Shown here piece by piece: positions 15,518 through 15,554 of a DNA stretch of 15,554 bases (its first letter is position 1; every line of letters begins with the position of its first letter). Both the position numbers and the translations under genes were made by a program. This DNA comes from Lichenicoccus sp964235615 (GTDB lineage: Bacteria; Pseudomonadota; Alphaproteobacteria; Acetobacterales; Acetobacteraceae): assembly GCA_964235615.1 (NCBI GenBank), contig CAXSEE010000094.1, positions 1 to 15,554 of the forward strand. Reading direction: 5' to 3'. The notes under the pieces are model-generated. The model had not been told where the DNA came from. It saw nothing but the letters and a program-made list of their open reading frames with translations, and did no database searches.

Positions 15518-15554
15518 TAATTGCGCTCAAGCGTTCTATAAACCAGAAGGGTAG

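Noticed and set aside
1..15554. CRISPR array, tRNA or rRNA genes
   Set aside because: I saw no regularly spaced repeats and no cloverleaf or rRNA-like sequence on reading the window.

Overview
The window reads as a piece of a high-GC alphaproteobacterial chromosome. Codons in the clear genes end mostly in G or C. The desaturase, methyltransferase, di-iron oxidase and ATP-grasp proteins resemble those of Acetobacteraceae and relatives. This placement is from pattern recognition only, with no database search. The sequence contains one run of exactly 100 N (12397-12496), so it is a scaffold with a gap of unknown true size.

Bases 1-728 hold no convincing gene, only short frames with atypical codon use. 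Bases 729-10299 hold a tight three-gene plus-strand operon: (1) a 2470-residue reducing type I polyketide synthase with the domain order of animal fatty acid synthase and fungal highly reducing PKS (KS-AT-DH-degenerate MT-structural KR-ER-KR-ACP) and no thioesterase; (2) a PLP-dependent alpha-oxoamine synthase overlapping it by 4 bases (ATGA); (3) a short-chain dehydrogenase starting 2 bases after the synthase stop. The simplest reading is a sphingoid-like or fumonisin-like logic. The PKS builds a reduced carbon chain on its ACP, the oxoamine synthase releases it by decarboxylative condensation with an amino acid, and the dehydrogenase reduces the resulting 2-amino-3-ketone to an amino alcohol.

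Bases 10300-11240 are a long stretch without a recognisable gene. A membrane fatty acid desaturase follows (from 11241). It has all three histidine boxes, but its frame does not stop after the conserved C-terminus and runs into the N gap, so an insertion or an assembly problem is likely there. Past the gap, a minus-strand pair encodes an NPPY-type class I methyltransferase and a haem-oxygenase-like di-iron oxidase (HDO) that overlap by 26 bases. A D-Ala-D-Ala-ligase-like ATP-grasp protein is transcribed divergently. These three look like a second small biosynthetic module of unknown product.

Most worth a second look are the PKS/oxoamine synthase/SDR operon, a possible bacterial route to sphingoid-like amino lipids, and the HDO/methyltransferase/ATP-grasp group.
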